A DNA stretch of 44,888 nt, taken from positions 1 through 44,888 of the forward strand of contig JACKKC010000026.1 of assembly GCA_020637615.1 (NCBI GenBank). Direction: 5' to 3'. The DNA comes from Rhodovulum sp. (GTDB taxonomy: Bacteria; Pseudomonadota; Alphaproteobacteria; Rhodobacterales; Rhodobacteraceae). Shown here one piece after another: positions 8,918-17,256 of the stretch (the stretch's first letter is position 1; each line of letters starts with the position of its first letter). Position numbers and translations under genes: made by a program. Under the pieces are notes generated by a model. That model saw nothing but the letters and a program-made list of their open reading frames with translations, was not told the DNA's origin and made no database searches.

Positions 8918-10201
8918 CTAATGCGCGACGGCGGCGGCGGCGGCTTCGTCGATCAGCCGGCCGGTGGTGAAGCGCTCCAGCGTGAAGGGCGCGTTGATCG
9001 GATGCGGCTCGTCCTTGGCCACGGTCCAGGCGAGCGTATGCGCCGCACCGGGCGTCGCCTTGAAGCCGCCGGTGCCCCAGCCGCAGTTGACGTAGAGGCC
9101 GGGCACCGGCGTCTTGCCGAGGATCGCCGAGCGGTCCGGCGTCACGTCGACGATGCCGCCCCATTTGCGCAGCATCCGCATGCGGCGGAAGATCGGGAAG
9201 ATCTCGCAGATCGCGGCGAGGGTGTGCTCGATCAGCGGCAGGCCGCCGCGCTGCGAATAGCTGACGTACTGGTCGGTGCCCGAGCCGATGACCAGCTCGC
9301 CCTTGTCGGACTGGCTGATATAGGCGTGGACGCTGTTCGACATCACCACGCAGGGGAATATCGGCTTGACCGGCTCGGAGACCAGCGCCTGCAGCGGGTA
9401 GGATTCGAGCGGCAGACGGACGCCGGCCGAATCCATGACGACGGACGTATGGCCGGCGGCGGAGACCGCGACCTTCTTCGCGGCGATGAAGCCCTTCGCG
9501 GTCTCGACGCCGGTCACCCGGCCGTCCGGGCCGCGGCGGATCGCTGTCACCGGGCAGTTCTGGATGATGTCGACGCCGCGCGCGGCCGCCCCCCGCGCAT
9601 AGCCCCAGGCGACGGCGTCGTGGCGGGCGGTCCCGGCGCGTTTCTGCAGCGCCGCGCCCATCACCGGGTAGCGGGCCTTCGGGTTGATGTCGAGCGGCGG
9701 GCAGAAGGCCTTCGCCTCCTGCGCGGAGAGCCAGACGTTGTCGACGCCGTTCAGCCGGTTGGAGTGGACGTGGCGCTGGAAGGACTGCACATCGTGGACG
9801 TTGTGCGCGAGCATCAGGACGCCGCGCTTGGAGTACATGACGTTGTAGTTCAGGTCCTGGGAAAGGTTCTCCCAGAGGTCGAGGGCGTGGTCGTAGAGCC
9901 GGGCGCTCTCGTCGTAGAGGTAGTTCGAGCGGATGATGGTGGTATTGCGCCCGGTGTTGCCGCCGCCGAGCCAGCCCTTGTCGATCACCGCGACATTGGT
10001 GATCCCGTGCTCCTTCGCGAGGTAGTAGGCGGCGCCGAGGCCGTGGCCGCCGGCACCGACGATGACCACGTCGTAGGCCGCCTTCGGCTCGCGGTCGGGC
10101 CACTGTGGGGTCCAGTTCTTCTGGCCGGTCAGCGCGTTCCTCAGGATCGACAGGGCTGAGAAAAGGGTTATCGGCGGCAGTCCCTTGGTGGCGGCGGGCA
10201 T
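8918..10201 (-). CDS. soxB: Sarcosine oxidase beta subunit
   Basis: This 427-residue flavoprotein subunit demethylates sarcosine to glycine in the tetrameric enzyme. An FAD-binding dinucleotide motif YDVVIVGAGGHGLGAAYYLA lies near residues 43-62, followed by NTGRNTTIIRSNYLYDES, typical of SoxB. The C-terminus has YVNCGWGTGGFKATPGAAH. Full length and no lesions seen. It begins a minus-strand operon and is divergent, 42 bp apart, from a broken GlxA-type regulator. The downstream soxA is truncated, so the cluster as a whole is unlikely to work. Confidence 0.94.
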   Translation of the reverse strand: MPAATKGLPPITLFSALSILRNALTGQKNWTPQWPDREPKAAYDVVIVGAGGHGLGAAYYLAKEHGITNVAVIDKGWLGGGNTGRNTTIIRSNYLYDESARLYDHALDLWENLSQDLNYNVMYSKRGVLMLAHNVHDVQSFQRHVHSNRLNGVDNVWLSAQEAKAFCPPLDINPKARYPVMGAALQKRAGTARHDAVAWGYARGAAARGVDIIQNCPVTAIRRGPDGRVTGVETAKGFIAAKKVAVSAAGHTSVVMDSAGVRLPLESYPLQALVSEPVKPIFPCVVMSNSVHAYISQSDKGELVIGSGTDQYVSYSQRGGLPLIEHTLAAICEIFPIFRRMRMLRKWGGIVDVTPDRSAILGKTPVPGLYVNCGWGTGGFKATPGAAHTLAWTVAKDEPHPINAPFTLERFTTGRLIDEAAAAAVAH

Positions 10202-10243
10202 TCGGCGCGCTATGCAGGAATGCGGCGATTCTCGACTGTATGA

Positions 10244-11298
10244 ATGCGCCCGGATCGCTTAAAATTCACGTCACGTCGCGCAATTGATGGGGGCCCGCCC
10301 GTGGAAATTCCAGCCGCACCGCGGCTTCGCGTCGGCTTCATCCTGGCGCGGCGCTTCACCCTCTGCGCCTTCGCCAAATTCGTGGACGTGCCGCGGCTCG
10401 CCGCCGACGAGGGCGACCGGTCGCGGCCGATCCGCTGCAACTGGACCGTGTATTCGGCGTCGATGAAACCGATCCGCTCGAGCGCGGGCATCTCGGTCCA
10501 GCCCGAGGAGCGGCTGGGCGATCCCCTGCGCTTCGACTACATCGTCGTGGTCGGCGGGCTGGTCGGCGAGATCGAGCGCTTGGACGCTGCCCATGTCGCC
10601 TTCCTGCGAAAGGCGACGGGGCGGGCGTGCCTCTGGTCGGCGTCTGCACCGGGGCCTTCATCCTGCACCGGGCCGGGCTGATGCAGGGTTACCGCTGCTG
10701 CGTCAGCTGGTTTCACCATGGTGATTTCCTGGCCGAGTTCGAAGGGATCACGCCGGTCTCGGACCAGATCTTCGTGGTCGACCGCGACCGGCTGACCTGC
10801 TCGGGCGGGGCGAGCTCCGCGCATCTCGCCGCCTGGCTCGTCGACCGCCATGTCGGCCGGGCGGCGGCGACCAAGAGCCTGCACATCATGATCATGGACG
10901 ACGCGCGGACCGGCGAGGTGCCGCAGCCGGGCCTGCCCGTCGAGCTTTCGACCGACGACCCGCTGGTGCGCCACGCGCTCGCGCTCATGCGGCAATCCAT
11001 GGAGGCGCCGCTGACGGTGGAGCGGCTGGCCGAGCGGCTCGGCGTCGGCCGGCGCGCGCTGGAGCGGCATTTCCGCGCCGCCCTTGGGCCGTCGCCGGCG
11101 GCGGCCGACCGGACCATCCGTCTCGCCCAGGGCCGGTTCCTACTGGAACGAGGCGATAGTTCGATCACCCGGATCCCATAGGACACAGGCTTCTGCGGCG
11201 TCTCGCATCTGATCCGTGTCTTCCGCGAGCGGGAATGCATGACCCCTGAGGCTTGGCGGTTGCATGCGCGGCAACAAGGCATTGCGGAGGTGGTCTGA
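10244..11298 (+). pseudogene. GlxA-type AraC-family regulator, frameshifted and stopped
   Basis: The product would be a DJ-1/PfpI-like domain plus a C-terminal AraC helix-turn-helix, the architecture of GbdR/SouR-type regulators of glycine betaine and sarcosine catabolism. The first part (LRVGFILARRFTLCAFAKFV, then DYIVVVGGLV) is in one frame. At about 10610-10626 the frame changes to give VPLVGVCTGAFILHRAGLM and LTVERLAERLGVGRRALERH. A TAG at 11179-11181 then interrupts the second helix-turn-helix, after which DTGFCGVSHLIRVFRER continues in frame to a TGA at 11296. The start may be ATG 10244 or GTG 10301. Two lesions make it a pseudogene, unless the 10610 shift is a sequencing error. It is divergent from the sox cluster and was probably its activator. 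Confidence 0.85.
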
Positions 11299-11426
11299 CC
11301 GGACACAAGCGTTGCGGTAATCGTTCGTGCGGCCCGACGGTGCCACATCAGACGCGGCGGGAACATGTGTGGGATCAGGGGGAGCGTCGCGAAGTGGCTC
11401 TAGCCAGTCCGCGCCATGTCGTGCTG

Positions 11427-11765
11427 TCAGTGCAGGCGCTGTCCGGGCGCGACGGCCTGCTCGGGCTGGACCAGGACGATCTCGCCCTCGGCGTCGGCGA
11501 GGCCGAGGGTGAGCACCTCGGAGCGGAAGGGGCCGATCTGGCGCGGTGGGAAGTTGACGACCGCGAGCACGAGGCGGCCGATCAGGGTCTCGGGCGCGTA
11601 ATGCGCGGTGATCTGCGCCGAGGATTTGCGCTCGCCGATCTCGGGCCCGAAATCGATCCAGAGCTTGAGCGCGGGCTTGCGCGCCTCCGGAAACGTCTCG
11701 GCGCGGGTGACGCGGCCGACGCGGATATCGACCTTGAGGAAATCGTCGTAGGCAATGGTGCTCAT
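11427..11765 (-). CDS. csaA: CsaA-like tRNA-binding domain protein
   Basis: The protein of 112 residues is a single OB-fold tRNA-binding domain, the same length as CsaA, which has been described as a secretion-related chaperone. Family segments seen are YDDFLKVDIRVGRV at the start, SSAQITAHY in the middle and VLAVVNFPPRQIGPFRSEVL near residues 66-85. It stands alone on the minus strand, just downstream of the phasin terminator. The family is clear; the cellular role is uncertain. Confidence 0.88.
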   Translation of the reverse strand: MSTIAYDDFLKVDIRVGRVTRAETFPEARKPALKLWIDFGPEIGERKSSAQITAHYAPETLIGRLVLAVVNFPPRQIGPFRSEVLTLGLADAEGEIVLVQPEQAVAPGQRLH

Positions 11766-11787
11766 GCGGGCCTCGCTGGATCCGCAC

Positions 11788-11823
11788 AAGAAAACCGCCT
11801 GCCCGGCCGGGGGCAAGCGGTTT
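11788..11823 (-). terminator. Rho-independent terminator of the phasin gene
   Basis: On the minus strand AAACCGC-t-TGCCC pairs with GGGCA-g-GCGGTTT (12 pairs, one mismatch, 6-nt loop) and runs into TTTTCTT. It lies 21 bp after the phasin stop. Stem plus T-run make this one of the two clearest terminators in the window. Confidence 0.85.
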
Positions 11824-11844
11824 CCGTCGGTCGATCGCGCAGGA

Positions 11845-12309
11845 TCAGCTGCGGGTGGCCTTCGCCGCAATGTCGCGCAGTTCGGTGAGGCTCTCCTGGA
11901 TGCGGGCGGAGACGATCTCATAGGCTTCGGAATTCGCCTTCTGGGCGGATTCCGCGAGCGCCTGCATGTTGGCCAGCGCCTTCTCGAAGGCCGCCTTGGC
12001 GAGCTCGCCCTGGGCCTTGGCCTTGTCGGCGTCGAGCTTGGTGGCGTCGAAGGCCTTCATCTGCTTCTGCGCTTCGGCCATGGTCTCCTCGAAGATCGCC
12101 ATCTGCTTCTTGAAGAGGTCCTGGTAGCCGGCGGCCGCGGCCTTGTTGGCCTCCACCAGCGCGTCCATGTTCTTCTTCTGCGCTTCCATGATCGCCTCGC
12201 CGTCGAGGCCGGGCATCTTCATGGTCGAGAGCGCCTTGGTGAAGTCGTTGTTGCGGAAGAACTCCGACATCTTTTCAGCGTCGAAGGAAAACGTCTTGGG
12301 GTCGAACAT
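11845..12309 (-). CDS. Phasin family protein (polyhydroxyalkanoate granule coat)
   Basis: This 154-residue protein is almost wholly amphipathic helix, rich in Ala, Lys, Glu and Gln, with coiled-coil patterns (EAIMEAQKKNMDALVEANKA, residues 39-58). Phasins coat polyhydroxyalkanoate storage granules. The start MFDPKTFSFDAEKMSEFFR was chosen over an in-frame ATG at 12336 because AGGAGG lies 8 nt before it. It is a single gene, with a good terminator after it and a long inverted repeat before it that could bind a PhaR-type repressor. No phaC or phaR is in the window, so the granule role comes from family resemblance. Confidence 0.85.
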   Translation of the reverse strand: MFDPKTFSFDAEKMSEFFRNNDFTKALSTMKMPGLDGEAIMEAQKKNMDALVEANKAAAAGYQDLFKKQMAIFEETMAEAQKQMKAFDATKLDADKAKAQGELAKAAFEKALANMQALAESAQKANSEAYEIVSARIQESLTELRDIAAKATRS

Positions 12310-12358
12310 CGCATTGCCTCCTGGGGTTAAGATCATCCGATGGCCGTCATATTGTGCG

Positions 12359-12391
12359 CTGCAACATGGAAATCAAGGGAGAATGTTGCAG
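12359..12391. promoter_or_regulatory. Inverted repeat upstream of the phasin gene
   Basis: CTGCAACAT (12359-12367) and ATGTTGCAG (12383-12391) form a perfect 9-bp inverted repeat with a 15-nt spacer, followed by a further TGCAGCA half-site. It lies 50 bp before the phasin ATG, in the only short gap between phasin and proC. TGC/GCA-rich sites of this kind are bound by the granule regulator PhaR in Paracoccus relatives; that link is inference. Confidence 0.6.
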
Positions 12392-12402
12392 TGCAGCAAA
12401 AA

Positions 12403-13224
12403 TCATCGCGCGAGCTCCCTGCTGCGCCGGGCGGCGGCGTTCACGGCCTCCCGAAGCAGTGGGCCGAGGCCGGCCTGCTCGTGCATCAGCACCTCCAGCG
12501 CCGCCGCCGTGGTTCCGCCCGGGCTCGTCACGTTGACGCGCAATTGCCCCGGCTCCTCCTGTGCGGCATCGGCGAGCGCGGCGGCGCCCGTCACGGTGGC
12601 GCGGGCGAGGCGCCGGGCCAGATCCGCGGGGAGGCCTTCGGCTTCGGCGGCGTCCGAGAGCGCCTCGATCATCAGGAAGACATAGGCCGGTCCCGACCCC
12701 GAGACCGCGGTGACGGCGTCCATCTGATGCTCGGATTCGAGCGTGACGGTCGGTCCGACGGCCTGCATCAGCGCTTCGGCCAGCGCCATCCGGCCGGCAT
12801 CCACCCGGGAATTGCCGATGAGCGCGGTGATGCCGCGGCCGATCGCGGCGGGCGTGTTGGGCATCGCGCGCACGATCGGCGTCCGGGCGCCCAGCGCGGC
12901 TTCGAGGCTGGCGATCGGCGTGCCGGCGGCGATCGAGAGAAAGAGCGTATCGTCGTTGCCGAGTGCTGTGAGCCGCGGCAAGGCCGCGCCCATCATCTGT
13001 GGCTTGACCGCGAGAAGTGCCACGGCGGGCCGCGCCGGAAGCTCGCCGTTGAGGTTCAGCCCCTCGCCGGACAGGGCCTCCAGGCGCGGTCCCGGCGCCG
13101 GGTCGAGCACGGTGAAGGCGCCGGGCGGGATCCCGCGGGCCAGCCAGCCTTCGAGCAGCGCCGAGCCCATCTTGCCGCAGCCGAGCAGAACAAGCCCGCG
13201 CGATGCGATCTCCGACAGCGCCAT
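12403..13224 (-). CDS. proC: Pyrroline-5-carboxylate reductase
   Basis: The 273-residue enzyme makes the last step of proline synthesis, reducing pyrroline-5-carboxylate with NAD(P)H in the cytoplasm. The nucleotide-binding motif GLVLLGCGKMGSALLEGWLA lies near residue 10, with VRAMPNTPAAIGRGITAL near 116 and the substrate-site AVSGSGPAYVFLMIEAL and NVTSPGGTTAAALEVL in the C-terminal helical domain. Length is normal. It follows the YbjN gene on the same strand, and its ribosome-binding site lies inside a hairpin. Confidence 0.95.
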   Translation of the reverse strand: MALSEIASRGLVLLGCGKMGSALLEGWLARGIPPGAFTVLDPAPGPRLEALSGEGLNLNGELPARPAVALLAVKPQMMGAALPRLTALGNDDTLFLSIAAGTPIASLEAALGARTPIVRAMPNTPAAIGRGITALIGNSRVDAGRMALAEALMQAVGPTVTLESEHQMDAVTAVSGSGPAYVFLMIEALSDAAEAEGLPADLARRLARATVTGAAALADAAQEEPGQLRVNVTSPGGTTAAALEVLMHEQAGLGPLLREAVNAAARRSRELAR

Positions 13225-13228
13225 GCAA

Positions 13229-13260
13229 CCCCCCTCCCGGCCCGCAACCGGAAAGGGGGG
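13229..13260 (-). other. Hairpin overlapping the proC ribosome-binding site
   Basis: On the minus strand CCCCCCTTTCCGG pairs imperfectly with CCGGGAGGGGGG, around a 7-nt loop, in the 42-bp gap between the YbjN stop and the proC start. The 3' arm contains the GGAGG of proC, ending 4-5 nt before its ATG. The hairpin could act as a weak terminator or limit proC translation. Confidence 0.5.
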
Positions 13261-13266
13261 CCGGCG

Positions 13267-13770
13267 TCAGGCTCGACCGTAGGCCTCGGCCATGGCGATT
13301 CCAAGCGCCTTTTCGGCGGATTCCCCTCCCCAGGCGACGAGCTGGAAGGCGGGGTAGAAGCGTTCGCAGGCGGTGACGGCGGCGCGCACCATGTCGTTGA
13401 TCTGGGCCGAAGTGGCCTGGGCGCCGCCCGTGAGGTTGAGGCTGTAGCGGTAGGCCATGAGCTTCTGCTCGCGCCAGAGCACGAAGGCGCCCGACCAGCA
13501 GCGGTCGTTCGCCAGCGCCATGGCGGTGTAGAAGGCGCCGAGCCGGCGCGCCGGCGGGGCCATGTCGAAGGCCGAGATCAGCCGCAGGGTCTCGTCCTGC
13601 GCCGACCAGGCGAGCGTCACGGAATAGGTCCGCCAGGTCCCTTCGATCGCCATGGCGATCTGGTCGGCCGCGATGCGGTCGAAGTCCCAGGACCGCTCCT
13701 CGGCCAGCGTCTCGACGATGTCGATGGGGTGGAGTTCCTCACAGTCAAAATCACGCTCGACAATGCCCAT
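13267..13770 (-). CDS. YbjN domain-containing protein
   Basis: This 167-residue cytoplasmic protein of the YbjN family has no signal or membrane segment. Family features are HPIDIVETLAEERSWDFDR at the N-terminus, the MAIEGTWRTYSVTLAWSAQDETL strand region (shown in part), and FVLWREQKLMAYRYSLNL in the second half. YbjN proteins have a fold resembling type III secretion chaperones and are tied to stress responses, but no biochemical activity is settled. It lies upstream of proC and downstream of ubiK, an arrangement I recall from Rhodobacterales. Two inverted repeats occupy its upstream region. Confidence 0.87.
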   Translation of the reverse strand: MGIVERDFDCEELHPIDIVETLAEERSWDFDRIAADQIAMAIEGTWRTYSVTLAWSAQDETLRLISAFDMAPPARRLGAFYTAMALANDRCWSGAFVLWREQKLMAYRYSLNLTGGAQATSAQINDMVRAAVTACERFYPAFQLVAWGGESAEKALGIAMAEAYGRA

Positions 13771-13839
13771 GCCCGGTGCCTCTGGTTCTGGCCACCGAAC
13801 GGGACATCCCCCCGCTCGGGGGCGGTGAGGTTAACAACA

Positions 13840-13935
13840 GGTCAGCGCACACATTTGCTGACCTACCAGATATGGTGGTGCAGCGCTCCGAGTCTGTAAA
13901 GGGACAAAATGCGGAAGTTTATTTGTATTTGTCCC
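13840..13935. promoter_or_regulatory. Pair of inverted repeats upstream of the YbjN gene
   Basis: GGTCAGC-N10-GCTGACC (13840-13863) and GGGACAAA-N19-TTTGTCCC (13901-13935) are exact repeats in the 189-bp gap between ubiK and YbjN, within a locally AT-rich patch (TTTATTTGTATTTG). Neither ends in a clear T-run, so operators or mRNA structures are more likely than terminators. Function unknown. Confidence 0.45.
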
Positions 13936-13959
13936 AAAGGTTAACGTCGCGCGGCGCCG

Positions 13960-14229
13960 TCAGGCCGGATCCCCGTCCTTCGGCGCGGCGCCGGCGGCTT
14001 CCAGCGCGTCGAGCCTCGCCTGGAGGGCGGCGTTCTCCTCGCGGGCCTTCTGGGCCATGGCGCGGACCGCGTCGAATTCCTCGCGGGTCACGAGATTGCG
14101 GTCGGCGAGCCAGCGGTCGACGAGACCCTTCAGCGCCGTCTCGGCCTCGGATTTGGCGCCCTGCGCGACGCCCAGGGCGTTCTGCATGAGCTGGGCAACG
14201 TCGTCGAGCACCTTGTTGCGGGTCTGCAT
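13960..14229 (-). CDS. ubiK: Accessory factor UbiK family protein
   Basis: The 89-residue protein of the UbiK/YqiC (BMFP) family has an N-terminal amphipathic region (KVLDDVAQLMQNALGVAQGA) and a C-terminal coiled coil (EEFDAVRAMAQKAREENAAL). In enterobacteria UbiK supports the ubiquinone-synthesis complex and binds lipids. Length fits. It is divergent from lgt, 293 bp apart. The family call is good; a role in quinone synthesis here is inferred from relatives. Confidence 0.87.
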   Translation of the reverse strand: MQTRNKVLDDVAQLMQNALGVAQGAKSEAETALKGLVDRWLADRNLVTREEFDAVRAMAQKAREENAALQARLDALEAAGAAPKDGDPA

Positions 14230-14465
14230 CTTCGTCTCCTGTTCGAGCGAAACCTATATGGCGGCGGGGCGCGGGTTTGCCAAGCGGGCGCCGGGGGAGG
14301 GGCGGGCGCTGACCGGCGGTGCCGGACCCGGGCGGGATGGTGACGCTGGCGTGCTCGACACTCGGACGGAGGGAGTGGCGTTGCCGAATGCAATTCGCCC
14401 CGGAGACGTTGCGCAAGGGTGATGCACTAGGGTTCCACTGCGCTCCGACGTGCCGCCACGGCGGC

Positions 14466-14494
14466 TTGACATGGGTACGCCGCGCCCCGATTCA
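14466..14494 (+). promoter_or_regulatory. Possible promoter of lgt
   Basis: TTGACA (14466-14471) is followed after 17 bp by GATTCA, 28 bp before the lgt ATG. The -35 is perfect and the -10 weak. The rest of the 293-bp ubiK-lgt gap shows no gene. Confidence 0.4.
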
Positions 14495-14522
14495 GGGGCG
14501 CCAAGACGCGCCCGGAGGCCGC

Positions 14523-15410
14523 ATGCCGCCCTTGCCCTTTCCCGACATCGATCCGGTACTGGTCTCGTTCCGGGTCTTCGGGGTGGAGCTGGCGATCCGC
14601 TGGTATGCGCTGGCCTATATCGCGGGGCTGCTGCTCGGCTGGCGCTATGTCGCGGCGCTGATACGGCGGCCGGCGCTCTGGGGCGGGACGGCGCCGATGC
14701 GCCCCGAGCAGACGGACGACCTGCTGACCTGGATGATCCTCGGGGTGATCCTCGGCGGGCGGATCGGCTATGTGCTCTTCTACCAGCCGGGCTATTACGC
14801 GGCGCATCCTGCGGAGATCCTCGCGGTCTGGCGGGGCGGCATGTCGTTCCACGGCGGCTTTCTCGGCGTCTTCGCCGGCGTGCTCGGCTTCAGCTGGCGC
14901 AACGGGCTCGACTGGCTCCGGGTGGGCGACGCGGTGGCCGCCGCGGCACCGATCGGGCTCTTCTTCGGGCGGATAGCCAATTTCATCAATGCCGAGCTCT
15001 GGGGGCGGCCGACGACGCTGCCTTGGGCGGTGGCCTTTCCTGGCGAGGCGGCCTCGACCTGTCCCGCGGGTTGGGAGGGGGCCTGCGGGCGGCATCCCTC
15101 GCAGATCTACGAGGCGGGGCTGGAGGGGCTGGTGCTCTTCTGCCTCCTCGCCCTCGCGATCCGGCGCGGGGCGCTCAAGCGCCGCGGGCGGGTCTTCGGC
15201 ATCTTCCTGATCGGCTACGGGCTCGCCCGCATCTTCGTCGAGCGCTACCGGGTGGCCGATGCGCAGTTCGTCACGGCGGAGAACCCGCTCGGCCTCGTGC
15301 TGCGCTTCGGCGAAACCGGCCTGAGCATGGGCCAGATCCTCACCCTGCCGATGCTGGCGGCGGGGCTCCTCTTCCTGTTCTGGCCCTGGCAGCCGCGTGA
15401 CCCCGCTTGA
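14523..15410 (+). CDS. lgt: Prolipoprotein diacylglyceryl transferase
   Basis: This inner-membrane enzyme of 295 residues transfers diacylglycerol from phosphatidylglycerol to the lipobox cysteine of prelipoproteins. About seven hydrophobic segments are visible. Key segments are GGRIGYVLFY, MSFHGGFLG, FFGRIANFINAELWGRPT (the Lgt signature) and HPSQIYEAGLEGLVLF near residue 198. The ATG at 14523 has GGAGG 7 nt upstream; the frame is open further up but without family sequence. It overlaps the following methyltransferase gene by 14 bases, so the three plus-strand genes form one operon. Confidence 0.96.
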   Translation: MPPLPFPDIDPVLVSFRVFGVELAIRWYALAYIAGLLLGWRYVAALIRRPALWGGTAPMRPEQTDDLLTWMILGVILGGRIGYVLFYQPGYYAAHPAEILAVWRGGMSFHGGFLGVFAGVLGFSWRNGLDWLRVGDAVAAAAPIGLFFGRIANFINAELWGRPTTLPWAVAFPGEAASTCPAGWEGACGRHPSQIYEAGLEGLVLFCLLALAIRRGALKRRGRVFGIFLIGYGLARIFVERYRVADAQFVTAENPLGLVLRFGETGLSMGQILTLPMLAAGLLFLFWPWQPRDPA

Positions 15411-16455
15411 GGCGCGGATCCGGGCGCGGATCGCATCCGCAGGCCCGATGCCGGTCGCGGAATACATGGGCCTCTGTCTCGGTGATCCGGAGCACGGCTA
15501 TTACATGACCCGCGATCCCTTCGGCGCGGCGGGGGATTTCGTCACCGCGCCGGAGATCAGCCAGATGTTCGGCGAATTGCTCGGCGCCTGGGCCGCGCAG
15601 GTCTGGAGCGATCAGGGCCGGCCCGACCCCTTCCTGCTGGTCGAGCTCGGGCCGGGGCGCGGCACGCTGATGCGCGATGCCCTGCGGGCGGTGGCGGGGG
15701 TGCCGGGCTTCCGCGCGGCGGCGCGGGTCCTGCTGGTCGAGACGAGCCCGGTGCTGTGCGCCCGGCAGGCGGAGACGCTCGAGGGCAGCGGGGCGCGCTG
15801 GGCGGGCTCGCTGGCGGCGCTGCCGGAGGCGCCGGTGATCGCCTTCGCCAACGAATTCTTCGACGCCCTGCCGGTGCGCCAGTTCCAGCGGCTGGGCACG
15901 GCCTGGCGCGAGCGGATGGTGGTGCTGGAGGGCGGGCGGCTCGCCTTCGGCTGGGGGACGCCACAGGCGGAGGCGGTGCTGGAGGCGCGGTTCGCCTCGG
16001 TGCCGGACGGGGCGGTGGTCGAGCTCTGCCCGGCGGGCGAGGCGGCGGCGGCGAGCCTGGGCGCGCGGATCGCGGCGCGGGGCGGCGCGGCGCTGATCGT
16101 GGACTACGGGCGCTGGGACGGGATCGGCGACAGTCTTCAGGCGCTGGCGGACGGTGCCCATGCCGATCCGCTGGCGCGGCCGGGCGAGGCGGACCTGACC
16201 GCGCATGTGCGGTTCCGGGCATTGGCGGAGGCGGCGGGGGCTGGTCTGCGCGCCTCGGGGCCGGTGCCGCAGGGGGTCTTCCTCGAGCGCCTCGGCATCA
16301 CCGCGCGGGCGCGGGTGTTGGCGCGGGGCGCGGCCAGCGCCGAGGTGGCGGCCGCACATCGCCGCTTGACCCATCCGGAGGAAATGGGAAACCTCTTCCA
16401 GGTGCTCGCCCTCACGCCGCGGGGCGCGCCAGTTCCGCCGGGGTTCGATCCATGA
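15397..16455 (+). CDS. SAM-dependent methyltransferase, MidA/NDUFAF7 family
   Basis: The 352-residue protein starts inside the end of lgt. Segments typical of the family are GDFVTAPEISQMFGELLGAW near residue 45, the SAM-binding VELGPGRGTLMRDAL near 82 and FANEFFDALPVRQFQ near 150. The human relative NDUFAF7 methylates an arginine of a complex I subunit, and bacterial members may do the same to NuoD-type proteins; that is known only by analogy. It is linked to pgeF by a four-base ATGA overlap. Length is normal. Confidence 0.88.
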   Translation: MTPLEARIRARIASAGPMPVAEYMGLCLGDPEHGYYMTRDPFGAAGDFVTAPEISQMFGELLGAWAAQVWSDQGRPDPFLLVELGPGRGTLMRDALRAVAGVPGFRAAARVLLVETSPVLCARQAETLEGSGARWAGSLAALPEAPVIAFANEFFDALPVRQFQRLGTAWRERMVVLEGGRLAFGWGTPQAEAVLEARFASVPDGAVVELCPAGEAAAASLGARIAARGGAALIVDYGRWDGIGDSLQALADGAHADPLARPGEADLTAHVRFRALAEAAGAGLRASGPVPQGVFLERLGITARARVLARGAASAEVAAAHRRLTHPEEMGNLFQVLALTPRGAPVPPGFDP

Positions 16456-17210
16456 CGCTCGAGATCCTGACCAGCGATCTGCTCGTCCCGGTGCGCCACG
16501 GGTTCTTCACCCGACGTGGCGGCGCCTCCTCGGGGATCTTCGCCGGGCTGAACTGCGGCCCCGGCTCGGGCGACCAGCGCGAGGCGGTGGCGATGAACCG
16601 GATGCGCGTGGCCGGGGCCATGGGCGTGGCGCCGCAGCGGCTGCTCTCGCTGCATCAGATCCATTCGGCGGAGGTTGTGGTGGCCGGGCCGGAGGGCTGG
16701 GTCGAGCGTCCGCGCGCCGATGCCGCGGTCACCGCCGAGCCGGGGATCGCGCTGAGCGTGCTCACGGCCGATTGCGCGCCGGTGCTCTTCGCCGACCGCG
16801 CCGCGGGGGTGATCGGCGCGGCCCATGCCGGGTGGCGCGGCGCGCTCGAGGGCGTCCTGGAGGCGACGATTCTCGCCATGGAGCGGCTGGGCGCCACGCG
16901 CGACGCGATCGCCGCGGCGGTGGGCCCGACGATCAGCCAGCGCGCCTATGAGGTCGGGCCGGAATTCGCCCATCGCTTCATCGATGCCGATCACGCGCAT
17001 GGGCGGTTCTTCGTGAACGGGGAGGGCGACCGCTACCTGTTCGACCTGCCGGGCTTCGTGCTCGAGCGGCTGCGCGGCGCCGGCGTGGGCGAGGCGGGCT
17101 GGATCGGCACCTGCACCTATTCCGAGCCGGAGCGGTTCTTCTCCTACCGCCGCGCCACCCATGCCGGCGAGCCCGACTACGGGCGGCTGATCTCGGCTAT
17201 CCGGCTGTGA
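16452..17210 (+). CDS. pgeF: Peptidoglycan editing factor / purine nucleoside phosphorylase-like (YfiH, LACC1 family)
   Basis: The 252-residue cytoplasmic protein has the family metal and active-site segments LSLHQIHSAEVV, LTADCAPVLFAD and GAAHAGWRGALEGVLEATI, giving the His-Cys-His set. It ends with the usual TCTYSEPERFFSYRR. Family members have been reported as copper polyphenol oxidases, as purine nucleoside phosphorylases, and in E. coli as editing peptidoglycan precursors. Its start overlaps the preceding methyltransferase stop as ATGA. It is the last gene of the lgt operon. Confidence 0.92.
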   Translation: MTLEILTSDLLVPVRHGFFTRRGGASSGIFAGLNCGPGSGDQREAVAMNRMRVAGAMGVAPQRLLSLHQIHSAEVVVAGPEGWVERPRADAAVTAEPGIALSVLTADCAPVLFADRAAGVIGAAHAGWRGALEGVLEATILAMERLGATRDAIAAAVGPTISQRAYEVGPEFAHRFIDADHAHGRFFVNGEGDRYLFDLPGFVLERLRGAGVGEAGWIGTCTYSEPERFFSYRRATHAGEPDYGRLISAIRL

Positions 17211-17256
17211 CGCCGGCGCTCCCCTGCGCGGGCGCCGGTGCGGCGCGCAGGCGGCG

